A stretch of DNA of 19,221 nt from HGM04593 sp045634365 (lineage in GTDB: Bacteria; Bacteroidota; Bacteroidia; Bacteroidales; Bacteroidaceae). The stretch covers positions 1 through 19,221 of the forward strand of contig JAZRAC010000028.1 in NCBI GenBank assembly GCA_045634365.1, written 5' to 3'. The notes below the pieces were generated by a model, which had not been told where the DNA came from, searched no databases, and saw only the letters and a program-made list of their open reading frames with translations. A program made the translations under genes and the position numbers. Shown in pieces: positions 7,976-13,920 of this stretch. The stretch's first letter is position 1. Every line of letters starts with the position of its first letter.

Positions 7976-8716
7976 ATGGACTTCTTAATTCTCTACAATG
8001 GCTACAAAGACAGCGAGAGCCTGCGCTGGGCGCTTCGCACGCTCGACAAGAACGGCCAGAACGTGGGCCGCGTTTACCTGGTATCAGACACAAAGCCTGC
8101 CTGGGCGTCCGACAACCTACTACACATTCGCTACACCAGCGACCCGAAACTTTATAAAGAGTTCGACATTACGGCCGCGCTATTCCACGCCGTCAATAAC
8201 TGCGACATTGCCGACCGCTTCCTAATCGGTGCCGACGACTACTTCTACCTGCGCCCCACCGACTTCAACAACTACCCCATATATCTGAAGGGCGTACTGC
8301 CCGAAACACCCGACGGCCACCCCGATATGGGCGGATGGAAGTACGTCGAAGCCTTGTCGAACACCCGCGCGCTATTGCAGGCGGCAGGGCTGCCGTTCAA
8401 CAATTACAGCGGCCACCATTGCTTCTACGGCGACCGCCGACTTATGGCCGAGTTCGCGGGCCTGTTCAAAGCCTCGCGCTCACTGCGCTGCGCTGCCGTA
8501 TACGACAGCCTAATGGGCAATATTATCGTCGACAAGACAGGCGTGCAACCCGTCAAGCGAAAGGACAACAAAGTGGACCGCGCCACCAGCCTCGCCGACC
8601 TTCAGACACAGATAGGCGACACCGAAGTGTTCAGCACCACCGAGCGCGCCCTGAATAATGGCGTCCGCGCTATCCTTCAGGAACTGTTCCCCAACAAGAG
8701 CCGCTTCGAGAAGTAA
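7976..8716 (+). CDS. Stealth-like sugar-phosphotransferase / glycosyltransferase-fold protein
   Basis: The 246-residue protein resembles the central part (conserved region 2) of Stealth capsular-polysaccharide phosphotransferases. The visible signatures are SESLRWALRTL (13-23), VYLVSD (33-38), FDITAALFHAV (63-73), an acidic DRFLIGADDYFYLRP box (80-94) and GHHCFYGDRR (146-155). Family members transfer hexose-1-phosphate from a nucleotide sugar to a glycan. It lacks the family's N-terminal conserved region and is shorter than bacterial members. Its place in a phage replication operon is unusual: it could modify surface glycans after infection or lysogeny, or possibly phage DNA or virions. The ATG at 7976 begins the conserved strand MDFLILYNG and follows an AT-rich leader; the ORF is open further upstream but would overlap the previous gene. 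Confidence 0.55.
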   Translation: MDFLILYNGYKDSESLRWALRTLDKNGQNVGRVYLVSDTKPAWASDNLLHIRYTSDPKLYKEFDITAALFHAVNNCDIADRFLIGADDYFYLRPTDFNNYPIYLKGVLPETPDGHPDMGGWKYVEALSNTRALLQAAGLPFNNYSGHHCFYGDRRLMAEFAGLFKASRSLRCAAVYDSLMGNIIVDKTGVQPVKRKDNKVDRATSLADLQTQIGDTEVFSTTERALNNGVRAILQELFPNKSRFEK

Positions 8717-8721
8717 CCCGT

Positions 8722-8747
8722 CGTTATCACCTTATATCGTTAAACCG
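8722..8747 (+). repeat. 26-bp intergenic element, copy 3
   Basis: This copy reads CGTTATCACCTTAT then ATCGTTAAACCG and lies 15 bp before the start at 8763. It matches copy 2 at 22 of 26 positions. Like copy 1 it has AACCCGT just upstream. Confidence 0.5.
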
Positions 8748-8762
8748 CTAAAAACAAACACT

Positions 8763-9344
8763 ATGCGAACACTCAACTACAACAAAGCAGTGCAGGTGGC
8801 CGCCACCTTCCTGCCCGAAAATCCGCAAGTAATGCACCCGCAATTAAACGGCATTTATCACCACAACGGCCAGATAGTGGCCAGCGACTGCGCTGCGCTC
8901 ATACGTTTGAGCGCCAACTACGAGCCACAGCGCGAAGGCAAGATTCTCGACATTGACGGCAACCCCGTGCAGACGGATGGCGAGCACTACCCGAACTACG
9001 AGAAAATAATCAGAGCCGCCATTGAAGACAACCACACCGAACTATGGCCCGACTGGAACGTGTTAGCCTGGCTGTGCTGGTTCTACACCGAACTGAACCC
9101 CGAAAACGCCGACAAGGCCTGCACAATCAACGACCACGTGTTCGCTGTGCGCAATGTTTACCGCGTGGCAATGACGGCGCTGTACTTGGGGCTGCGCAGT
9201 ATGTTCGTGCCAAAGAACCCCGCCGACGCTCGACCTTCGTTTATCACCGACGCCGACACCGACGCCTTTATTCTAATAGCCAACGGCCGAAGCGACAACC
9301 CCGTCTTCAAGTACGACGCAGGCCTCGCCGAGCCCAACTTCTGA
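8763..9344 (+). CDS. Possible sliding-clamp-like protein
   Basis: The 193-residue protein has features reminiscent of a DNA polymerase III beta-clamp domain. An N-terminal helix (YNKAVQVAATFL) is followed by strands with GQIVASDCAALIRL (36-49), the position of the TDG segment of clamps, and later GEHYPNYEKII, similar to the FPDYEKVIP segment. A full clamp has three domains and about 370 residues, so this would be a single or divergent copy. It may pair with the phage replication machinery. The similarity is weak and the call tentative. The ATG at 8763 follows an A-rich leader and copy 3 of the 26-bp element; an upstream in-frame start would overlap the previous gene. Confidence 0.4.
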   Translation: MRTLNYNKAVQVAATFLPENPQVMHPQLNGIYHHNGQIVASDCAALIRLSANYEPQREGKILDIDGNPVQTDGEHYPNYEKIIRAAIEDNHTELWPDWNVLAWLCWFYTELNPENADKACTINDHVFAVRNVYRVAMTALYLGLRSMFVPKNPADARPSFITDADTDAFILIANGRSDNPVFKYDAGLAEPNF

Positions 9345-9365
9345 ATTAACCTATAAGTTAACACT

Positions 9366-9629
9366 ATGGAAATAGCAATAAAGACGTTTGTCAAAGACAG
9401 CCGACGACCTGACTGGCTCATACGGCTGCTGTATGAAGTTCGAAACTATTGCCCGACAGTCGGTGCCATTAGTTGGATTGAGTCGGCCATTCAGAACGCC
9501 ACACTTGTAAAACGTAGCAAAGTGTACCCGCTGGCCGATTGTGTAAGAGTAGACTCGCAAGAGTCAACGCTTACTATATACACATTATATAAAGACAACC
9601 CGATTGTCGAGTTCAAAGTAATATCGTAA
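9366..9629 (+). CDS. Hypothetical small protein
   Basis: The 87-residue product has an N-terminal helical part and a beta-rich C-terminal half (CVRVDSQESTLTIYTLY, then IVEFKVI). No family is recognised. It begins 21 bp after the previous stop with the leader AGTTAACACTATG, a form shared with several neighbours (for example at 8763 and 9799), supporting the start and operon membership. Confidence 0.65.
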   Translation: MEIAIKTFVKDSRRPDWLIRLLYEVRNYCPTVGAISWIESAIQNATLVKRSKVYPLADCVRVDSQESTLTIYTLYKDNPIVEFKVIS

Positions 9630-9641
9630 TACAGTCAGAAT

Positions 9642-9794
9642 ATGAAAAAATTTGCCTTAATCGTCGCAATGTTGTGTATGACATTCAGTGTTGGTTTGAT
9701 AATCACAGAAAAGCCAACCGACGAAATCTATTACATTCTATTGGCTATATATTGGCTCATTTGGGGCAAATATGGCGAAGACTTAACCAAGTAA
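9642..9794 (+). CDS. Tiny membrane protein
   Basis: The 50-residue product begins MKKFALIVAMLCMTFSVGLI, a signal-like hydrophobic segment (4-21). After a polar turn (EKPTDE) comes a second hydrophobic segment (about 30-41, YYILLAIYWLIW) and a short charged tail. It is either a two-span membrane protein or a signal-anchored peptide. It lies 12 bp after the preceding gene and 4 bp before the next, and its base composition matches its neighbours, so a real gene is likely. A holin-like role is possible, but no endolysin is nearby. Confidence 0.6.
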   Translation: MKKFALIVAMLCMTFSVGLIITEKPTDEIYYILLAIYWLIWGKYGEDLTK

Positions 9795-9798
9795 CACT

Positions 9799-9960
9799 AT
9801 GACCCCGAGCCTGAAGGTATGCAAGGAACTGCGCTATGAGTGGGTGCGCGTAGGGCGCACGGGCTACATTCTGCGCTGCCAGTATAAGAACTGCCGCAAG
9901 TGGAACAACTGCCCGCACGGCGGACAAAAACAGTTATCACCAACCACCAACACCTTATAA
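9799..9960 (+). CDS. Tiny cysteine-rich protein
   Basis: The 53-residue basic product has cysteines at 8, 27, 33 and 39 (LRCQYKNCRKWNNCPHGG), a pattern fit for zinc binding. No family is recognised. It sits between two genes with 4-bp and 2-bp gaps and the leader AGTAACACTATG, which supports a translated gene in the early operon. Confidence 0.6.
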   Translation: MTPSLKVCKELRYEWVRVGRTGYILRCQYKNCRKWNNCPHGGQKQLSPTTNTL

Positions 9961-9962
9961 CT

Positions 9963-10244
9963 ATGAACACCACCGACACAGAGACGAAACTTGTCAAAAC
10001 ATACTGGATTGAGCAGGCCGCCGACAGTGTGGCCAACGCAATACACGACTTCAACCGTCTGGCCGCAAGTGGTTACAGCCACGCCGAACTACGCAACCAG
10101 TACCTTAATATCTGCGAACGCATTGAAAGCCTGAAGAAGAAACTCGACGAAGTGAAGCCGCACTGCGAAGCCACGCTGTACGACGCACTGTTCGCCGAAG
10201 AAATGGGCAACTATAAGGCCGCCATTGAGCCGCCAAAAGATTAA
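9963..10244 (+). CDS. Hypothetical helical protein, last gene of the early operon
   Basis: The 93-residue protein appears all-helical, with a coiled-coil-like central section (about 40-65, ICERIESLKKKLDEVK). No family is recognised. The ATG at 9963 follows the previous stop by 2 bp; an in-frame ATG upstream at 9900 would overlap the preceding gene and is rejected. It is followed by a structured RNA region and a strong terminator, so it closes the early operon. Confidence 0.65.
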   Translation: MNTTDTETKLVKTYWIEQAADSVANAIHDFNRLAASGYSHAELRNQYLNICERIESLKKKLDEVKPHCEATLYDALFAEEMGNYKAAIEPPKD

Positions 10245-10249
10245 CGCGC

Positions 10250-10390
10250 GGAAGTTGAAAGCCCGCCCTGCGCGAACCAAGTGGGCGGCAAAGGTTCTTT
10301 TCTTACAGTCCCCGACGAATTGAGAACAAAAAGCCGTCGGGGCGACTAATTAGGTGAACGCTCGCCAACAATCTGGCGGGCGTTTTTTGT
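10250..10390 (+). ncRNA. Candidate structured RNA: pseudoknot, hairpin and terminator
   Basis: Three structures follow one another. CCGCCC (10263-10268) pairs with GGGCGG (10283-10288), and GAACC (10274-10278) pairs with GGTTC (10293-10297); the interleaved order gives an H-type pseudoknot. Next, CCCCGACG (10310-10317) pairs perfectly with CGTCGGGG (10335-10342). The rho-independent terminator at 10357-10388 ends the region. It could be a 3' untranslated region or a small RNA with its own function. No promoter of its own is evident. Confidence 0.4.
10357..10388 (+). terminator. Rho-independent terminator of the early operon
   Basis: AACGCTCGCCA (10357-10367) pairs with TGGCGGGCGTT (10374-10384) with one G-U pair, around a 6-base loop, and runs into six T residues (10383-10388). 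It separates the early operon from the AT-rich intergenic region. Confidence 0.85.
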
Positions 10391-10489
10391 GCCTATACCT
10401 ATATATCACTGAAAGCCACAAAGATAGCCCCAAAAACCGAAACGGGCTTAAATTTTCACTTCCGCGCGCGCGCGAGGCCTTATTCGCGT

Positions 10490-10519
10490 CAACATTTGAC
10501 AACATTTGCCAACATTTAT
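10490..10519. repeat. Three tandem 10-bp iterons
   Basis: CAACATTTGA, CAACATTTGC and CAACATTTAT follow one another without gaps, sharing CAACATTT with a 10-bp period (one helical turn). Iterons of this kind bind replication initiators or regulators. Confidence 0.65.
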
Positions 10520-10587
10520 ATTATCTATTTAAGAGAGAGAGAGATAAGAGTATAATTTGAGAATCGCACGTTATTTTTTTTTGCTAA

Positions 10588-10674
10588 CGTGTTGGCAACA
10601 TTTTGACAACAAAACGACAATCGGCCGAAATCGCGGAAATTTTTGCCAACACGACAACAGTTTTGACAACAAAA
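10588..10674. repeat. Inverted and direct repeats of the CAACA family
   Basis: CGTGTTGGCAA (10588-10598) and TTGCCAACACG (10643-10653) form a perfect 11-bp inverted repeat. TTTTGACAACAAAA occurs at 10601-10614 and again at 10661-10674, exactly 60 bp apart. The palindrome TCGGCCGA lies at 10621-10628. These words are related to the iterons at 10490-10519. Confidence 0.6.
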
Positions 10675-10819
10675 AAACAACAAAAACGGCCTTCGAAAAA
10701 TGCTTAAATAATTGAATATCAATATAAGTGTGTTTCGTTGTTGGCTGTTTGCACCTGTTGGCGCTCAAAAATGGGTATCCAATATTTTTTTGGACATATT
10801 TTTTTGCGTGTAGTTTCAT

Positions 10820-10855
10820 TTTGTTTCGTTGGTGCGAAAGTTTTGTTTACTTTTG
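10820..10855 (+). promoter_or_regulatory. Likely late-operon promoter
   Basis: TACTTTTG at 10848-10855 matches the Bacteroides -7 consensus TAnnTTTG exactly, 20 bp before the first late gene. Possible -33 elements are TTTG at 10820-10823 or TTG at 10829-10831, neither at ideal spacing. Weak -33 matching would fit an activated promoter. Confidence 0.5.
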
Positions 10856-10875
10856 TTCAAAACACTGACATATAT

Positions 10876-11328
10876 ATGTATACGTTCACTATGCAAGTGC
10901 CTGAATACTTGGCACAATGGGCCAGTCACCACTTGGGCAACCCCGTCGAGTTTCCGAAGGACAGCCCCGAGTCGCGATTGATTAAGTTGTTTGTTGACAA
11001 GCAGCCGCGCAACCGTCTGCCCGACCTTCGCGGCAACCTGTCGGTGAAAATACCAAGCAGCAAGGCAAAGGACCCAAGGGCGGGCTACTTCTATATGAGC
11101 CCGCGGGCGCAAACAATGATAAAAGAGTGCCTGTCGACACTGTTCCTTCAGAACCTGTGGGCCGAGTTGTCGGACATTAACAAGGTGAACTGCGAACTGT
11201 CGACGGCCATATATGCGTGGCTCGAGAAGCACGGCATTGCCGACACCTACTGGGAGTGTATCAGGCAAAAATATTACAGGCTGCGAAAAGCCTACGAAGA
11301 CAAAGGAATCAAACTAAAGGACTACTAA
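10876..11328 (+). CDS. Hypothetical protein, first late gene; possible late regulator
   Basis: The 150-residue protein starts MYTFTMQVPEYLAQW. The ATG at 10876 is chosen because it lies 20 bp after the -7 box; an alternative ATG at 10891 would remove five residues. Residues about 1-70 mix strand and helix with a basic linker (SVKIPSSKAKDPR). The C-terminal half (about 70-150) is helical and basic (ECIRQKYYRLRKAYEDK), compatible with DNA binding. No family is certain. First position in the late operon, after a repeat-rich control region, suggests a regulator. It ends 1 bp before the next ATG, so the two are coupled. Confidence 0.65.
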   Translation: MYTFTMQVPEYLAQWASHHLGNPVEFPKDSPESRLIKLFVDKQPRNRLPDLRGNLSVKIPSSKAKDPRAGYFYMSPRAQTMIKECLSTLFLQNLWAELSDINKVNCELSTAIYAWLEKHGIADTYWECIRQKYYRLRKAYEDKGIKLKDY

Positions 11329-11329
11329 T

Positions 11330-12793
11330 ATGGCAATCTACGGAATTAAGGCAGTGAAGTACTGCCTGTCGAAGAACCTGCTGCACTACGTGGAAGCAGA
11401 TGCGGGCGGCGGCCATACGCAAGACATTGAAGTGTTCAACCCCGCCACGGGCAAGTGCACAGTCACCAACCCGCTCACCACGCTGCCGTGCCTTATTGGC
11501 ACCAAGGCCACGCTGACAGTTGACGACGCTGTGGTGAACCGCCGCCACCAGTACACCGCCCGCCTGACGTTCGTCACCGCCACCGACCCCGAACTCGACG
11601 GCGAGTACTATGCTTTTGTTGTTGAGACCAACGAAGGCGAGCGTATGCTGTTGGGCTCGAAAGTTGCGCCACGGTGCAGTGTCACCACCCGCCAGAACGT
11701 GGCCGCCACCGCTGGCGACATAAACGGCTACACCACCACCGTGGACTTCAAGGCACCCTACGCGCCGCTGCGTCTGCCCGTCACCACCGAACCCGTTCCC
11801 GACACGCGCGAGTTCGACATTTGCTGCGGGGCCATTGCCCAGCCGCAACAGCCCGACACCCGCGAGTTCGACGTGTGCTGCGGCCAGATAGCACAGCCGC
11901 CCGTGCCTGACACGCGCGAGTTTACAATCTGTTGCGGCGAGATTCAGACAAAAGAACCGATTAGCGGCCCCGAATACGATGTTTGTTGCGGCGAAATAGC
12001 GCAACCCGTCGAACCTGACACGCGAAAATTCGATATATGCTGCGGCGAAGTTGTTGGCATTGTGCCAGACCCGTTCCCGCGCCCCAACCCGTACCCCGTC
12101 GCGCTTCCGACCAAACAAACGTCGCACGCAATGGAGGAACTTCTTAAAAATACTGTGAATCAATATATTTATCACTATTATTCACTCGACGGGCTTTCGC
12201 TGTTCAGGTATTCTTTAGGGTTGCCACACGCAGAGGAGGCTTGGCAATGGTACGACCAACGTTCGCGGCGCAAGATTGTTTTTTCGGAGTTTACAAACCG
12301 CGATGCTTGGAGCGAATATCGCAAAACACTTGATGACACTTACAATAGCGACACCGTTACAGATGTGATAACAGACGAAAGAGTTGTTGGTTTTCAGACA
12401 CAAGAATGGCAATCAGAATATCGCGACTTATTGCGCTTTATTGCCGACTTTATGCCGACTGCCGACCAGTGGCTAATTTTGGAAATGGCCGCCCTTAATT
12501 TTCCCGAAATCGAATTTGAATATTCGATTGACGGCACCAGTAAGATTGAAAGCGGCAACAATACCGCCGACAACAACGGCATTAATATTAGTTTATATGT
12601 GCCAAAGACAATATCTTACTTCAAAATAAAAGAAGATGATTATACGAAGTATTTGTTTTCGCAATGCCAATTCAGTTTCATTGATAGTTTTGGCAATAGT
12701 TGGGAAGGCAAAAACATTCACCCTATATTTTCGGCATACAAAGAAGGCCTGCAAATAGGCTTCTATACCGACGAATGGCAAGGCACTATTTAA
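11330..12793 (+). CDS. Mosaic protein with five 18-residue CCG repeats
   Basis: This 487-residue protein has three parts. Residues 1-150 form a GC-rich beta-type domain typical of the surrounding phage genes. Residues 157-246 hold five 18-residue repeats of the form PDTREFDICCGxIAQPxx, with vicinal cysteines at 165/166, 183/184, 201/202, 219/220 and 237/238, all exactly 18 apart. A proline-rich hinge (PDPFPRPNPYP) leads to an unrecognised C-terminal domain (about 262-487), whose DNA is clearly AT-richer, with different codon use. That points to a module exchanged by recombination. Its place before the protease and capsid genes suggests a virion or host-interaction protein; no function can be named. 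A strong terminator follows. Confidence 0.75.
   Translation: MAIYGIKAVKYCLSKNLLHYVEADAGGGHTQDIEVFNPATGKCTVTNPLTTLPCLIGTKATLTVDDAVVNRRHQYTARLTFVTATDPELDGEYYAFVVETNEGERMLLGSKVAPRCSVTTRQNVAATAGDINGYTTTVDFKAPYAPLRLPVTTEPVPDTREFDICCGAIAQPQQPDTREFDVCCGQIAQPPVPDTREFTICCGEIQTKEPISGPEYDVCCGEIAQPVEPDTRKFDICCGEVVGIVPDPFPRPNPYPVALPTKQTSHAMEELLKNTVNQYIYHYYSLDGLSLFRYSLGLPHAEEAWQWYDQRSRRKIVFSEFTNRDAWSEYRKTLDDTYNSDTVTDVITDERVVGFQTQEWQSEYRDLLRFIADFMPTADQWLILEMAALNFPEIEFEYSIDGTSKIESGNNTADNNGINISLYVPKTISYFKIKEDDYTKYLFSQCQFSFIDSFGNSWEGKNIHPIFSAYKEGLQIGFYTDEWQGTI
11798..12067 (+). repeat. Five in-frame 54-bp repeats
   Basis: Five 54-bp units start at 11798, 11852, 11906, 11960 and 12014 and encode the CCG repeats. 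Units 1-3 and 5 begin with Pro-Asp-Thr-Arg; unit 4 has diverged at its start (ISGPEYDVCCG). GC content falls along the array toward the AT-rich 3' module. Confidence 0.85.
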
Positions 12794-12853
12794 CAACAAA
12801 ATTTCCTTTATTCTGACAAAGGCCACCGCTGCGAAGCAGGCGGCAAATGCAAG

Positions 12854-12880
12854 GCTGCCCCGTTTGGGGCGGCTTTTTTT
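12854..12880 (+). terminator. Rho-independent terminator
   Basis: GCTGCCCC (12854-12861) pairs with GGGGCGGC (12866-12873, one G-U) around the loop GTTT and runs into seven T residues. It isolates the mosaic gene from the capsid genes, so the protease gene probably has its own promoter in the AT-rich 12881-12963 gap. Confidence 0.85.
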
Positions 12881-12963
12881 GTGGCTGTAAATCAGTGTTT
12901 TGCGTTCTGTCTTTTTTGGCCTACTCACATATATATATAATAGCACCAACTAATTACACAACA

Positions 12964-13908
12964 ATGGAATATCAACTCGACATTGACGGCTATATCGGCC
13001 CAGGCGGCTATACGAAGCAGTACTGCCGCAACATTATCGACCGCAACAAAGGGCGCCATATGAACGTGCGCATAAGTTCGTTCGGTGGCTCGTTAGACGA
13101 CGCGCTCGACATTGCCGCAAGGCTCAACGAACACGGCGACGCAACGGTGTACTTGTACGCATACTGCGCCAGCGCTGCCACCATTATAGCACTCGGCGGC
13201 AAAGAGACAATTATCGACGAGAATGCCTTCTACCTAATACACAAGGTTATGAACTGGGTGGACGTTTGGGGCAGCCTGAACGCCGACCAAATGGCCGAAG
13301 TAATTGCAGAACTGGAAGCCAACAAGCGCGAGAACGACAAAATGGACCTTGTGCTCGCCCGTATGTATGCCAAGAAGTGCGGCAAGCCTGTGGACGAGAT
13401 TCTCGACATACTGAAGGCTGGCGACTGGCTCACCGCACAGGAAGCCTACGACCTTGGATTCTGCGACCAGGTGGGCAAGGGACTGTCGTATGACAAGCCG
13501 ACAGTTGAGAATAAACTCAACGCCTTCGGCCTGCCGCTGCCGCTGCGCACCAACGAAAAGAAAGGACTGTTACACTCTGTTAAACAATTAATAATCAAAA
13601 CAATGAAGAAGGATTTTCAAAACCTGAACGCCCTTCTGAACGTCGAGGGATTCGACGACGAGAAGGACAACATTGTGCTGACCACAGAGCAAATGACTAC
13701 TATCGACAACCGCCTGAAAGCGGACGCCGAGAAAGTTAACGCACTCGAGTCAGCCGTCGAAGCCAAAGAGGCTCGCATTGCCGAACTCGAGGCGCAAGTT
13801 AAGGAACTGCAAGAGCAACCCGCTGAACCCGTGCAGACACACGTCGAGCCCGAGCCAGTGAATGTTGACGCGCATTCTTTGTACGAAAACATCAAAAACT
13901 TAATTTAA
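12964..13908 (+). CDS. ClpP-type prohead maturation protease fused to scaffold
   Basis: The 314-residue protein has an S14/ClpP-like serine protease domain (1-190) with an SSFGGSLDDAL segment (38-48), catalytic S70 (CASAAT), H93 (YLIHKV) and D154 (DWLTAQEA, aligned with the Asp of ClpP). After a junction (about 190-213) comes a Glu/Ala/Leu-rich coiled coil (about 255-290) typical of phage scaffolding proteins. The protease should cleave scaffold and capsid during prohead maturation. The ATG at 12964 follows an A-rich leader and starts MEYQLDIDGYIG, the normal N-terminal strand. The capsid gene starts 12 bp after its stop. An internal start at 13603 probably makes scaffold alone. Confidence 0.9.
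   Translation: MEYQLDIDGYIGPGGYTKQYCRNIIDRNKGRHMNVRISSFGGSLDDALDIAARLNEHGDATVYLYAYCASAATIIALGGKETIIDENAFYLIHKVMNWVDVWGSLNADQMAEVIAELEANKRENDKMDLVLARMYAKKCGKPVDEILDILKAGDWLTAQEAYDLGFCDQVGKGLSYDKPTVENKLNAFGLPLPLRTNEKKGLLHSVKQLIIKTMKKDFQNLNALLNVEGFDDEKDNIVLTTEQMTTIDNRLKADAEKVNALESAVEAKEARIAELEAQVKELQEQPAEPVQTHVEPEPVNVDAHSLYENIKNLI
13603..13908 (+). CDS. Probable internally initiated scaffolding protein
   Basis: In-frame M214 of the protease gene (13603) is preceded by TTAATAATCAAAACAATG. This A-rich leader looks like those before real starts in this window and differs sharply from the GC-rich coding DNA around it. The 101-residue product begins MKKDFQNLNALL and consists of the coiled-coil scaffold domain. 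The layout matches lambda gene C, where scaffold Nu3 starts inside the protease gene. It is an inference from sequence, with no direct proof of initiation. Confidence 0.6.
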   Translation: MKKDFQNLNALLNVEGFDDEKDNIVLTTEQMTTIDNRLKADAEKVNALESAVEAKEARIAELEAQVKELQEQPAEPVQTHVEPEPVNVDAHSLYENIKNLI

Positions 13909-13920
13909 ACCATTACCGCT

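Larger units (their letters stand above)
10391..10875. other. 485-bp noncoding region, AT-rich and repeat-rich
   Basis: No convincing gene is seen on either strand. The region holds a CG alternation (10463-10474), three 10-bp iterons, a GA tract (about 10531-10544), an 11-bp inverted repeat, repeated CAACA and GACAACA words, and a promoter at its right end. It separates early and late modules and is a candidate replication origin or late-gene control region. Confidence 0.6.

Noticed and set aside
9642..9794. Holin call for the tiny membrane protein
   Set aside because: No endolysin or spanin is nearby, and the gene lies in the early operon, so a lysis role is not supported.
10463..10474. CG alternating tract as a functional Z-DNA element
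   Set aside because: Only 12 bases long and with no other support; mentioned only as part of the noncoding region.
10525..10819. Minus-strand open frames with CCQN and CQN words
   Set aside because: The words come from the repeated GACAACA DNA motif; the region lacks gene-like composition and fits a control region better.
11309..12175. 288-codon open frame on the minus strand
   Set aside because: It is antisense to the strongly supported repeat protein gene, and its apparent pattern mirrors the 54-bp repeats on the other strand.
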